Shown here: in pieces, positions 9,333 through 20,415 of the stretch
How the letters are laid out: every line of letters starts with the position of its first letter
How positions within the stretch are numbered: the stretch's first letter is position 1
DNA from: Botryllus schlosseri
Lineage: Eukaryota; Chordata; Ascidiacea; Stolidobranchia; Styelidae
NCBI GenBank assembly: GCA_000444245.1
Contig: ATSW01011699.1
Span: 1 to 23,422 of the forward strand
Direction of reading: 5' to 3'
DNA length: 23,422 bases
Position numbers and translations under genes: made by a program
The notes under the pieces: generated by a model
Seen by the model: only the letters and a program-made list of their open reading frames with translations
What the model was told of the DNA's origin: nothing
The model's database searches: none

Positions 9333-11156
9333 ATGCATTTTTATGTATCATACATTGGAGTTCATATCAGGCGGGAGCTGCAATACCTTAAAAGATACAT
9401 GCATATTCACTATCAAGCATCAGATGAGTGGGCCAAAATTTTTAGAGATTTCTACATGGGAGAGAAAATAGTGAAATTCACAGATGACTATAAGGATTGG
9501 CGTCTCTATAATTATTGGCAGAATGATGGCATAGCAATGGGTAACGTTTTAAAAATTAACTACCTGGATGATTGGGTTCCATCAACAATCACATTGAAGG
9601 ACATGAAAGAAACCGACAAGCCACTCACAATCGAAAAGGATATTGGGATGTCACAAGTGATGTTGCTAGATTCTATACCAACACCAATTCCAACATTATC
9701 TTGCCGGGACCTATACTATGAGTTTTTGAATAGTGTTGCTTACTCGCTGCACTTCACCAACGAGCAAAACATCAGGCAATTGACAATTCAAGGACCAAGC
9801 TACCTACTCATCATATCAGGAAAGTTACGGGTTGCGCTACTACACAGCAGCACGAAGCATTGTTCGGACACTTTTCAGAAAGGAGAATTGATATATATAC
9901 CTTACGGATTCAATTCATGTTCACTTACACCACTGAGAAAGCCTTGCAGTGAAAATGAGTTGGAAACCAAACCTCAAAAGGAATGCAATACATTGCAGCC
10001 CATTGACGCTAAAATCAGTCATTCAAGACAGGAACGAGGGTAGAAACACATCCCTCTCTCACAAAGCAAAGAGCCTTTTGTTAAACACCAGCTATTTCAT
10101 ACCACCAATAGGATTGGGAACGTACAGTATTGGAGACAACAAATCAGTGGTTATAAGTAGAGCTTTGGAGATTGGATATAAACTTTTTCACATCGTAAAA
10201 TCAAACGAAAACGGCAATGTGTCCTTGGAGCACCATCTAAGAACTAAGATGGAAAAGACAAAAACTAAGCGAGATGAAATTTTTATATCCATAAAAGTCA
10301 ATCAGTCCACAATCGACTTTGAAGGTGGAATCGAAGCAATTCTAATAGACTCTCTGGAAAAACTTGATTCTAGCTACATTGACTTAGTTTTACTAGAATT
10401 ACCATACAACAAAAAGGATTTACAGAGAATCGATACCACAATGAAAGAATTGACTGAACTTAAAACAAGAGGAATGGTACGGTCCATGGGGGTTTCCAAC
10501 ATTGAAAACGCCACAGAATTAGATCTTATAAATTCAATGGCGGGAAATGGCCTTTCTGTAGTTGAAAATTGGTTTGATTTGTTACGGCAAGATGAAGAGA
10601 TACGCCACTATTGCAAAGAGCTGGGAATCAGATACATGGCTTACGGTATATTTGGATTTCATAGAATGAGAGTAGAAATGGTAAGTTCCGAGCAATCCAT
10701 CGTATGTAACGAGCCAAAAAGCATGGCACTATTTAACCTAATGACAGCGTCTCAACTTTTCACATTTTTGGCACTTTTACAATATAACATCAGATAGGCC
10801 TCTACATTCATACCATACTAAACAAAAAAACAAATGGTATTTATTATTTTCAATCCTTTTAGACAACCAAGAATTCAATCCTGGGATCAGTTGACTTGAG
10901 AAGAACGGCTCAGAAATTTCATACATCAGCATCTTCTCTTCTGCTAATGTGGGCGATAGAAAAAGAGGTTATACTAAACCCATCAACATCTGACGAGTAT
11001 CATTTGGAGAGTAACCTCTACAGTAAAGAAACAAGAATGGCTGACGATAGTCAACGGAACCAAATGAACAAGATGGCAAAAGTTGAGACTACCAAATCAC
11101 TGTCCCACAAACGAACGGACCAGGACATAACTTCAAATTACAAGCATGAACTATAG
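9333..11156 (+). CDS. Fusion of JmjC/cupin-like and aldo-keto-reductase-like domains, probable double pseudoenzyme
   Basis: Part one (9333 to about 9948) resembles JmjC/cupin_8 domains: SLHFTNEQNIRQLTIQG near residues 138-154 and GELIYIPYGFNS at 184-195 correspond to the HxD strand and the GDxLYIPxGWWH strand. The metal triad is not kept: HxD reads HFT and the distal His is Ser. Part two continues in another frame with AKR landmarks: IPPIGLGTYSIGD, ALEIGYKLF, EIFISIKV, GMVRSMGVSN, CKELGIRYMAYG. The AKR catalytic Asp (now His), Tyr and His (now Glu) are lost and only Lys is retained. A clear intron (GTAAGT, 10681-10862, acceptor CTTTTAG) joins in phase 0 to an exon with SSLLLMWAIEKEVILNPS and a polar tail ending KHEL. 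The frame change near 9948-10027 could be a 79-nt intron (exons 9333-9948, 10028-10680, 10863-11156; 520 aa) or a real frameshift. The 5' end is uncertain. Confidence 0.72.
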
Positions 11157-12082
11157 ATAGACGATTTCAAATATTAGTGGACAGTATTGTGCTTACGGTA
11201 ACAGGCATAACACCGTAATAGCAGAAAGTTTCAGATTCTATTAAATTATCATCAGACCTGTTGAATATAGTATCTCCTTTGTGCAAGGAACGAGGATGAA
11301 TGGTACGGTATAGTTTTCTATACACATAGGGCGGAGTTCGGAGCTTTGGAACACATAGCCTAATGCACATCAGTTAGTCTGCGAGCAGGGACTGTTTTAA
11401 AGCTCGACGTTGACAGGCTCTTAAAGCGACTCGAAAATATATTAATCGTAACTGAATTCTCAGCAGCAGCGGTTAATCGGATATTCACGATAACTAATAC
11501 AATATCACAGTACCGTACCGGTACACAATATCTTGATAACATATCTATTGCCTATGACACCAAAATGTATGATATAATATGTTATATTAATAATTACGAA
11601 TTAAGAATATAACAATAACAACAAGAATAAGATGTAAGTCATTGAGCAACTCCCAATCAACACATCACGAGAATGACGAGATTCGCTACAGCAAAACAGT
11701 CGGACAAAAACAGCAGGACTAAAAACTTTAGACAACTCGACATCAACATCTTGCGGCACTCTTTGAATCGCTATACCGGGACCTGAATTTTTAATTCATA
11801 TCTCTCACTATATAAAACAGATGTGAATAGAATAAATACAATAAATAAAATGAGTCGTAAATCGAAAAAGTACTTCTCGATTGAAAAAAAACTGGGGCAA
11901 GTTGTGATGCAAGGTACGGGATACGGGGCATACAACACCATATTTTAATATGTCTGTAATATGATATATACATATTTGAATTCAAATCGATCAAATGCGG
12001 GCTTTGAAACCTCAAGTTGATGAACATTATGATGAGTTCATAAATCATTCCGCCGAAAAAAACGACCAACCCGGATTTAGCA
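11157..12082. other. AT-rich intergenic DNA
   Basis: An ATTAAA at 11240-11245 is a plausible polyadenylation signal for the JmjC-AKR gene. The palindromic GTACCGGTAC lies near 11514-11523 and TACGGTA/TACCGTA words recur. No gene is recognised; the minus-strand open frames here have AT-driven, low-complexity content. Confidence 0.4.
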
Positions 12083-12090
12083 TCACGTGA
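12083..12090. promoter_or_regulatory. TCACGTGA E-box in the UAP56 promoter region
   Basis: A perfect 8-bp palindrome 256 bp upstream of the UAP56 start codon. TCACGTGA is the preferred site of bHLH-ZIP factors of the USF/MITF/TFE type. Function here is inferred from motif and position only. Confidence 0.4.
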
Positions 12091-12345
12091 TCACCAACGC
12101 GTGGCAGCGACGCTTTCTTTCTAATCTACGGCTTTGGTCGTGGAAAGCGGTTATACGTCCTTGCTTCTTTACTTTATCAAGGGTATTGCGACTGGCCTGA
12201 ATCATATTAACAGCTTTGGTCACACAGGAGAGCGAGATAGTATTTATAGGAACAGACTTAGCTGTCGTTGTCGGTACGGTAAATTGTTGGTGGTGTTCTC
12301 AGACGATATAATTGGTCCCGTGTAAAAGAAAACTTAACCAGAAAC

Positions 12346-14865
12346 ATGGCGGATAATGACGAACTTTTGGATTATGAAGAGGAGGAGAACGAAACCACTA
12401 CCGAAACCGGGGACAAGAAGGAGCAAAAAAAGGACGTTAAAGGAACTTACGTGTCCATTCACAGTTCTGGATTCAGAGATTTTCTTCTGAAGCCGGAGTT
12501 GCTGAGAGCAATTGTGGACTGTGGTTTTGAACATCCTTCAGAAGGTTAGTGTTGGTGCCAACAATTTTTCTCCGCCCTTTCGAATTAATTCCCATTGCTT
12601 TGACCTACTTTGTTCCTAGAAATTAATTATCATCCTCTTTGATTGTAAGCTGTTACTGTGTCACATTTTGTAACATCTATTTCTTTTCAGTCCAAAATGA
12701 GTGCATTCCACAAGCAGTACTTGGAATGGATGTCGTGTGCCAAGCAAAGTCTGGTATGGGAAAGACTGCGGTCTTTGTACTAGCTACACTGCAACAGCTT
12801 GAACCCGTTGATGGCTTGGTAATGATTTTGTTGTATTTACAAGTTTCTGAAATCTAATTTCTATTACTCTCCAGGTATCTGTGCTTGTCATGTGCCACAC
12901 CAGAGAATTGGCATTTCAAATCAGCAAAGAATATGAACGATTTTCCAAATACATGCCGACCATCAAAGTAAGTGATGTCGAACACGTAAGAGTGATTATT
13001 TGGAGAATAACTATTTACTATGTTCTGTTAGGTTGGTGTATTTTTTGGCGGCCTTCCAATCACGAAAGATCAGGCAACACTGAGCAATAATTGTCCTCAC
13101 ATTGTTGTCGGTACTCCTGGACGCTTGCTTGCATTGATCCGTAACAAATCTCTCTCATTGAAAAACATCAAGCATTTCATTTTGGATGAATGCGACAAAA
13201 TGCTAGAACAGCTCGGTATGATCACTTCAACGTGACTTTGATGAAAATGTTTCATGCGTGTGGTTCGTTTTCAGATATGAGGCGTGATGTTCAAGATATA
13301 TTCAGATTGACGCCGCACGAAAAGCAAGTCATGATGTTCAGTGCTACTCTCAGCAAGGAAATTCGTCCAGTCTGCAAGAAGTTCATGCAAGATGTAAACA
13401 ACCGAAATGATCTTACGTGTCATCTCGTCCTGTCATTGTGTAGCTAGTGCTCCTTCGATACGTTCGGTAGTTGATTGCCTGAAGATTCTGCTCCATAATA
13501 GCATGGATCACATCTCGGGTTTTAGACTTACGGGTCGGGTCATCGGCGTGATTTTCCCCTTAGATGTATGTGGTCATTATGGGTTGTGGGTCACCTGCAA
13601 GAAACGTCCATGGGTTATATATCGTAGTTGTTTTCCGGAGTCGTCGGTAATTGATGGATATCGAAAGACTTCTTCAAGCCAAGACTCTTGGTGAAGGAGG
13701 GAGAATGACTTTGGATGATATCGGGACTGTCTTAGTGCATCGGTGGAGGATGGCGCAAGATCAATTTGAAATGAGATTCATTGAATGATATTCGTACGCT
13801 AACCCTGTATTTTCCTTGCAGCCAATGGAAGTGTACGTGGACGACGAGGCAAAGCTTACTCTGCACGGTCTTCGGCAGCATTATGTCAAGCTCCGTGATA
13901 ACGAAAAGAACCGCAAGCTGTTTGACTTGCTTGACGCTCTGGAATTCAATCAGGTTTGATTGGAGCGTGAACTTGCTTTCGTTCTATAAGGGTGGACTAA
14001 TGCAAACCATTCATCAGGTTGTCATATTCGTCAAATCTGTGCAAAGATGCATTGCTTTGGCTCAACTCTTGAAGGAGCAGAACTTCCCTGCGATCGACAT
14101 ACACAGGGCCATGAACCAGGAAGAACGTCTACAGCGTTATCAGCTGTTCAAGGTTGGTATTTTCAACTATCTGTGTGAGCTGTGTATTTCTGTAATGTAT
14201 GCTGTTATGAAAGAGTACAGAGCCAAGGTTAATCCGAATCGATATGGAGTTTGCCATGTTGTCAGAGATAATTTAGCAGGCCATGGTTTATAGCTATATT
14301 GTTGGTTGATAGGGAAATTTATTGCTATTACTCGCGACTTGACATAAAAACTCTGAAATCCTAATCCAGTAAAATTTCAATTCTATTTTGCCGTAGTATC
14401 TATGGATGAATTGTGTAATGTGTGATGTTTCTGAATTTCAGAACTTCCAGAAGAGGATTTTGGTTGCTACCAATCTTTTTGGACGAGGAATGGATATAGA
14501 ACGTGTCAACATTGTTTTCAACTATGACATGCCGGAAGACTCCGATACCTACCTACACAGAGTATGTAGCAAGTGTTTTTTTTGTCCGTGGGCCCGTCAC
14601 CTTGAGAAACTGAAATTTCAGGTCGCGAGAGCCGGCAGGTTTGGTACAAAAGGGTTAGCCATCACATTTGTTTCTGATGAAACGGATGCTAAAATCTTGA
14701 ATGACGTGCAAGACAGATTTGAGGTCAATGTCACGGAACTACCTGAAGAGATTGAGATCTCTGCGTACAGTAAGTGCTCACCCATTTCATTTGTCTGTTG
14801 TACAGATTTGCCTGTAGACCACATTCTAAAATGTGCACAATATCTTTTCAGTTGAAGGTCGCTGA
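12346..14865 (+). CDS. DDX39B: UAP56/DDX39 DEAD-box (DECD) RNA helicase, complete, ten coding exons
   Basis: ATP-dependent RNA helicase of the TREX complex, needed for spliceosome assembly and mRNA export from the nucleus. Exons: 12346-12544, 12691-12818, 12875-12967, 13032-13215, 13275-13393, 13822-13953, 14018-14152, 14442-14561, 14622-14769, 14852-14865. All junctions are GT-AG and in phase; the product is 423 aa (human DDX39B 428). Motifs: Q-motif region GFEHPSEVQ around 60-68, Walker A AKSGMGKT 85-92, TPGR 168-171, DECD 192-195 (the family's variant of DEAD), SAT 224-226, RGMD 345-348, HRVARAGR 369-376. The N-terminus has the family's acidic LLDYEEEE. The protein ends AYIEGR. Introns are 146, 56, 64, 59, 428, 64, 289, 60 and 82 nt. 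It could be orthologous to the single ancestor of DDX39A and DDX39B; the symbol follows the closer-known member. No sign of decay. Confidence 0.96.
13394..13821 (+). other. Long intron 5 of UAP56
   Basis: At 428 nt this intron is several times the typical length in this gene. It is G+C-richer than the short introns and contains several open stretches, but none matches the helicase. It interrupts the gene between the SAT motif exon and the exon starting PMEVYVDD. Confidence 0.8.
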
Positions 14866-14903
14866 ATATGCCTGGAATCTTCTCCAGCTGGTGGCCTGCT
14901 GAT

Positions 14904-15025
14904 GAAGCTATATCGTGCATTTTACCAATCATTCGTGTGTCGACGAACTTGTTGCATAGGGCCTTTTTATGTGTAATAAACTGATATTTCGTATGTTTTG
15001 CTGATACTCAACCTAATCCACTAGG
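14904..15025 (+). repeat. UAP56 3' flank duplication, copy 1
   Basis: Runs from GAAGCTATA through GCATTTTACCAATCA, CTTGTTGCAT and TTATGTGTAATAAACTGATA to CCACTAGG. Copy 2 is at 15086-15219 with the same order of landmarks. The copies are diverged, with small indels near their middle and right parts. Confidence 0.75.
14975..14980 (+). terminator. AATAAA polyadenylation signal of UAP56, proximal
   Basis: AATAAA lies 110 nt after the UAP56 stop codon, in the context ATGTGTAATAAACTG, and is followed by a T/G-rich stretch (TTTCGTATGTTTTG), as expected for cleavage and polyadenylation. Confidence 0.7.
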
Positions 15026-15085
15026 GATCCGTTAGCAGATCATCAAGGAAGGGGTTTGGGACTGAAGACTGCAAATTTTCTGTTT

Positions 15086-15219
15086 GAAGCTATAAATAAT
15101 GCAAGTGCTCTGCGCATTTTCGCAATCAGTGGTGCGTCTGTTAGCTTGTTACTTCGGCCTTTTCATGTGTAATAAACTGGTATTTCGTACGTCTGATGCA
15201 AATTAACGAGTCTACTAGG
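15086..15219 (+). repeat. UAP56 3' flank duplication, copy 2
   Basis: Diverged tandem copy of 14904-15025. Starts GAAGCTATA, passes GCATTTTCGCAATCA and CTTGTTACTT, carries the second AATAAA, and ends CTACTAGG. Confidence 0.75.
15171..15176 (+). terminator. AATAAA polyadenylation signal, distal duplicate
   Basis: Second copy of the signal, 196 nt downstream of the first, in the context ATGTGTAATAAACTG. It may give a longer UAP56 3' UTR by alternative polyadenylation. Confidence 0.5.
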
Positions 15220-17659
15220 ACTAAGAGTTCTTGAGCATACCGACGAAGAACACTACCAATTTTGTGGTCCAGTTCAATAGCGCTTTTTATCTTAGGGGTC
15301 ACTGTTTCGGCCTCCGAAAAGGGCGAAAAAGGTTCGTTGGTGTTTTCCAAGATCTGAGTGTGGCCGGTGAATACAGCCACCACTACCGTCAATTTCTGGC
15401 GATCACAACTCGTCAGACTGTTGTGCGTTACAATATTGATCAAACGGCACTATCCAGTTCGCTGGCAGCTCGGGGTTAGAACGATTTCTTCCCAGATGAT
15501 TTTGGGGTGATTTGTTCCTTGCCCTAACTTGCTCCCGAAGGCAGGCCACATTGAATCCTAATTCCAGATCAACGCAGTTCGAAGCGACAGATGGTTTGCA
15601 AGTTTCAGGATTTTACACGCGCAGCAAAACGTCCTGCCAATTTCATTTCATGCTGGTGCCGTCATATTTTGTGATTGTTGATATACGATGTTCTTTCCAA
15701 TTCTCTACTAGTTGCTGACGATTATCGCAGACGAGTGTCAGTCGAAAATATTTGGGTTCATTTCAATATGCATATATTATTCAATGTATATTGAAGTTCT
15801 GTACCTCAAAGAAGCTCTTCAATTTTACATGGTGTCGAGGCCGTGAGTAATATTTTCTACCCATGCCATTCATTGAAGTCGTGCTTCAGCATATTATGTA
15901 GATGTGGGAGTTCATCAAAAAGTGGGCTGCAAAATACCGTCATCTATCAGGGCACCAGCTTTAACCCAGCCCCAGCCGACTATCCGGCGCTCGCGGGTCA
16001 TGTAAGTGTATCTCCGCTTTGAAAGCCCTCTCATGACATGTTTTGACGGAAAAGTTCGATATAGACCGGGAGAATCCATTTTGTTTAAGTGGGCGATGAG
16101 TGGCCGATGAATGCCTTCGCCACCGCCACTAAGACATGATGCTGTTGGCGGCATCGCTCGTGTTATTCTACTGTGGACGCTTAGCGAAACAAAACGTTTT
16201 TGACAAAATTGAAGGAATGCTATTACCTCAGGTGGTTTTAGCGTTGCTTAGATTAGACAACAGCGTCTTTGAAGAGTATTGATATGCAAAGAGCAAAGGT
16301 TCCATGCTTTCCTGTAGTATCGCAAACATCGTCATTCTAATCAGATATCGGGCCCGAACTTCTCGAACACCTTGCCTGTATTTACCGTGTTTTCAAGAAA
16401 AGTGTTCTAGTAGTTGGCTGTCGAGTTTCTGGCACAGTTAGGTCATTTTCGTAGTGAAGTGTAGTGGAGTTCGAATAACGCCATTTTGTTAAATACGGTC
16501 AGTCATCTCTTCGATATACTGAAGTTGTGCCGATATCAGCGGGATATTCAATTTGATGGTGGGTATGACGCATTCGTTGACCGACATGATACGGAATACT
16601 TACATGGTATGGCAGCTTGGGAGATTACGGTGTTTTTGAGAACACTTGAAACGCGAGCACTCACGGGCTGTTTCGAGATCGCGGAATGCTAACTGAGAAT
16701 TTTTGCTTCCATATCGTATATTCTGCAGGATTCCTAGAGATAGAGACGTGAGTTTCAGGGCAAAGGTAATACTTTGGCCAACTGATTCCTGATGTAAAAA
16801 TTTTAGAGATTTTACTGGATCTAGACTTCCTAGAGAGAACTCGCTGTTGTTGCACTGGCCACTGGTAATTGTCTCTGATATGTACTTTAACCCCAATTGG
16901 GTTGATGCAGGTATTGGTAGTGAACTAAGGTTGTCACCCACGCTTTCAATCTCTCAGATCACCATTATCTGACATATAGGCTATATTCGTTTTGTGTCAG
17001 ATTTTTCTGAATGAAATGTCCGATAAATCATTATTCTCATATTATTGGCCTACTGTGATTTAGTGTCCATTTTTGTACATCGATTTCACTGTCATGTTGC
17101 AATACCGTATTGAATCATTGACTTGGGTCATGATAATATTAGTGATTGGATTTTCACATGCATTTTCAGTATGTCACTACAGGCCTATTCCTTACAACTT
17201 TCGAGATACAGAATCATAGGTCTAGTAATGCAGCCTAAAGTTTAAGGTGGCCTAGTGATGCAAGTGTTCCGTGTAGCCAAAAGGCCTTTTAAGCACGGAT
17301 ATTGTAATCAGTGTGATGGATGTGTTGATGATACCAGTATCAATGACATGTAGCCTGAAGGCAAGATGAACTTCTGTGTTGTTTTGAGTTGCTATTACTG
17401 TCATTCTTTACAGTATCTGTTAAGAGCTAATATCCTGGAATTAAGAGATGAAGAGAAATACTAAAGGTCGTGCATTTTGTTTGACTAATGTTGTTTTTGA
17501 AATGCCTGCTTCACCCTGTCATTGTTTTATTTCTTCTCTACATCATTTCGTACTTTCCAGTGACTATTTTCTCTTTTTTATTGGAAGCTTAGCGACTCAA
17601 GTTGGTATTTCTCTACCATGAACAACAAAATTGTGTGAAAGTTTAGCCAGTCATTTTGA
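15220..17659. other. Mostly non-coding, one dispersed repeat copy
   Basis: The stretch 15.2-16.7 kb is richer in CG dinucleotides than 17-19 kb. Open frames up to 113 codons occur on both strands (15141-15479, 15915-16154, 16486-16941) but overlap one another and have no recognisable domain or splice sites. A repeat copy lies at 15672-15790. ATAGGCTATAT near 16977-16987 recurs at about 18357. Confidence 0.35.
15672..15790 (+). repeat. Dispersed repeat, copy 1 (partner at 21485-21590)
   Basis: Shared landmarks with 21485-21590, in order, are GATAT, CCAATTCTCTACT, TTGCTGA, CGAAAATATT, GGGTTCATTTCAATATG and ATATACTATCCAAT-like TATATTATTCAAT. This copy has about 13 extra bases in the middle (around CGCAGACGAG). 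Confidence 0.7.
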
Positions 17660-18160
17660 ATGGAGCACAAGGAGAAGTTTAGAGTTCACGCACAAACTTT
17701 TATACCAACTGTTGAAAGACACACTGATAATCCAAGTTTGATACAACTTGCGTCAAAGGCGAGAGACTTGTGTCAACCACTGAACAGTGACCATAACCTG
17801 GATGTAGGCCTGAATAAAAAAACATCTCATCCACAAGTAAATCCGAAATCAAATGCACTATGCAGTGACTATTCAAGGAGCGGTCATGCAATGATGGCAG
17901 ATAAATCCAGCAAATCGGTGATGGATCAGAGCATGCCTTGCAGTAATTCTGGAGGATTCGGAAAACCAACGCATTTAGGTGGAACTGCCTTTGGGGATGA
18001 AAGATTTTCTGGGAAATCAATGTCTGAAATTGGCCATAGAAGAAATACTTCATTTGTTAACAAATCGGATATACCTGCCTCTGGCAATAAGGCTGTGATG
18101 CCCACGAGCTCGTACCCGACTTGTAAATCAATTTGCGTTCCATTAGCTGATAATTCTAAG
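17660..18160 (+). CDS. Candidate first coding exon of an unknown polar protein
   Basis: An ATG directly follows an in-frame TGA (17657-17659), so the frame opens exactly at a start codon. It stays open for 167 codons to a good donor, AAG|GTGAGC, at 18160/18161, phase 0; the frame then closes within 36 nt, which supports splicing there. The product is polar and Ser/Asn/Lys-rich with few hydrophobic residues, apart from a short N-terminal section (TFIPTVERHTDNPSLIQLAS) that could be ordered. No domain is recognised, no signal peptide or membrane span is seen, and later parts look disordered. I found no convincing second exon in the window, so the gene may continue past the right edge or across a long intron. 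The opposite-strand frames in this interval are likely shadows. Confidence 0.45.
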
Positions 18161-20369
18161 GTGAGCATTTTCATTCACAGTCACTTTACACATTGAATGG
18201 TGAAAAGTTGGAATGAAGTTGTATAATGACAGTGATTTTTGTCAAGTTTCACATATAGGCGAATTGATACGGTAAGTGTGTTTATGTGCACTGTGCAGTC
18301 AGATAATGTTTTAGGACTGGTGCCGATAAATCTCAATCATGTAGATTCCCAACAGATAGGCTATATTAGTCGCATTCCAACCACTTCCAAGTAATTTGAG
18401 CAATTCCGTGAGGGCTTTGATGTATTTTGGTATTTGTATTGAAATTTTTGTGTTCATGTGTCAGATACAGTTTATAGTATTCTTTAGTACCATGTTTTTC
18501 TTCCGTTCAATTTACTGTTATACCATGCTCGCTGTCCCCCACTATGACTTGTTACTTGATTCCAATGACCTTGAAACCTCAACTTCAATAGCACAAGTTT
18601 ATTAGAATAACTAGTGAAAAATCACTATATAAGATGGAAGAAACGCCCAGGAAACATTTCAACATCGAATTTAGGGATATCCTGAGTCTAGATCCCTGTA
18701 TTGAATGCAAGTTTAAGGTTTAACCTTCTGGCAATATCCCTGTCATTTGGTCAATAGCAAAATCTTTGTCTAAAATAGCCTGTGATTTATATTCGTTCAG
18801 CTGCTATGCATTACTCAAGGTGGGAGGTGTTATTTGGTAATAATATGTTCGTGAGGTAACGCAGTCAAGGAGTAAGGATGAGGCTGAAGAAATATAATAT
18901 TACAGTCCTGTTTAATATACCTTATCTAAATCCGAGTCCTGCAGAAGTTGTCTTTATCTGTTAATAAATCTTTGAACGATTGATCTTTAGATATGAAAAC
19001 ATGATAAGAGGTTTATTGGATTCAGTAGATTAAATGCTCGATAGAGAGGTAGCAGTCAATTGCAGAAACCACAGTACCCGGCATTTACGCCTCAAGTATA
19101 CTGGGATTTTCGATCGCAGCGTGTGGGACATAATTAATATTCCTATATCCCGCTCTAACATGTCATCGGGTGTGTTGGCGGTAACTCGGAGATCAAAAGT
19201 GTCTGTAATAGGTCAAATCAATATGAAAAATAATCAAAGACACACTCAGCGAGAATTGGAAGTATAAGGAAGTTATTACCTCAGCCGCATGATCTAATGA
19301 AAGGGCAATATTCGCGATAAAAGGGGGACTGTCACAACGTTTACCGATTGTGGGATTGTACACTATTAACGTACAGATACTGCTGACGTATAAGCGCTTA
19401 TTTACTGATTTCTAGCTGCGTTTATCCGGCGCCCGACCATCCACGTATGTCTGGCAACTGGTCAGGTATCAAAAGTACCTTGTGCGCTATCCCGGTAGCT
19501 TTTTAGGTGGCAACGGCGCTTCAACTGCTGAGGCCTTTACGTGCTAGATTCATTTTGATTGAACCAGCCACGGCTTAATAGCGCGATATCCGCTTTGCAT
19601 AAGCAATTCCGTTTCCCGCTAATCTGGAATAATTCGTTCGACACAAGGGGCCGACGGTTTGCCAGTTCGGTAATCGCGTTAACAGTGTGTCAGCACCGTA
19701 TTGATTTTCGTGAAAAAGTTATTTGCATTTTAACGGTAGGGAATCCGATTTATGATTCGACTTGTTTTTCCGAATCGCTTGTCCACATATATTTTGCAAT
19801 TTCTGATCATGTAATATGCGTGTAGTCGTCAAAATGTACTATTGCAGACGTGTAAAAACTACTGGATTTTCAATATTCGCAACTAGAACTAACGACCTTT
19901 AGAAATCCCCAACTAACTAACTAAAATACAACTAATAACTGAAAATACGAATTATTGGATTGCAAGTGAGCTTAGAAGTATTGAATATAGAATCGGTATT
20001 TCAAAAGGACGTGACTTCGAGTAGAAATTGGAGGGGTTGCGACCCCCAAAACCCACCCCTGGCTGCGCCGCGGAGTAGTGATGATTCTGAGCTAGCAATG
20101 GATTCAAGAACATCACACAGCAGAGCGCCGTTATCACGATTCACGCTAAACGACATGTATTTTCAAGTTGTTATACAACAATTTTTCAAGTGTGCAACTA
20201 GAACTACTCAAAATTAGTAGATAGTTGACCGGCAACTAGGTTGGTAGTTTGTACGAGTATGCGTAGTTTTGTGTGCAATACCGCTTTAAAGTTGAAATGT
20301 TTTTCCACGCGCCGCCGTGCGAAGGCGGATGAAACATGTATTAGGATAATGTTCTAAAGAAAATAATCT
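18161..20369. other. Probable intron or intergenic DNA
   Basis: If 17660-18160 is a real exon this is its intron. Nothing coding is recognised; the frames at 19034-19267 and 19559-19825 open at TTG and match no family. Around 20056-20071 a CACCCCTGGCTGCGCC word matches 4163-4178 at 15 of 16 positions. Confidence 0.3.
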
Positions 20370-20415
20370 CATTCCGCCAGGGATATATAGAACTCTATAT
20401 ATCCCTGCATTCCGC
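20370..20415. mobile_element. Ultra-short palindromic hAT-type insertion with 8-bp target duplication
   Basis: CATTCCGC (20370-20377) is followed by CAGGGATATATAGA, a 2-nt AC spacer, TCTATATATCCCTG (together 20378-20407), and then by an exact second CATTCCGC (20408-20415). The two 14-mers are perfect reverse complements. CAGGG ends and 8-bp target duplications are hallmarks of hAT transposons (the maize Ac ends begin CAGGGATGAAA). The element therefore looks like a miniature derivative consisting only of its terminal repeats. Confidence 0.75.

Noticed and set aside
12134-12325. 63-codon frame directly upstream of UAP56 as an upstream coding exon
   Set aside because: No ATG at its opening, and UAP56 has a complete family-typical N-terminus starting at 12346.
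14618-14932. Minus-strand 104-codon frame over UAP56 exon 9
   Set aside because: It is the antisense shadow of a well-supported helicase exon.
15915-16154. Minus-strand 79-codon Gly- and Arg-rich frame
   Set aside because: No homology recognised, no splice sites, and it sits in generally CG-rich DNA where long chance frames are common.
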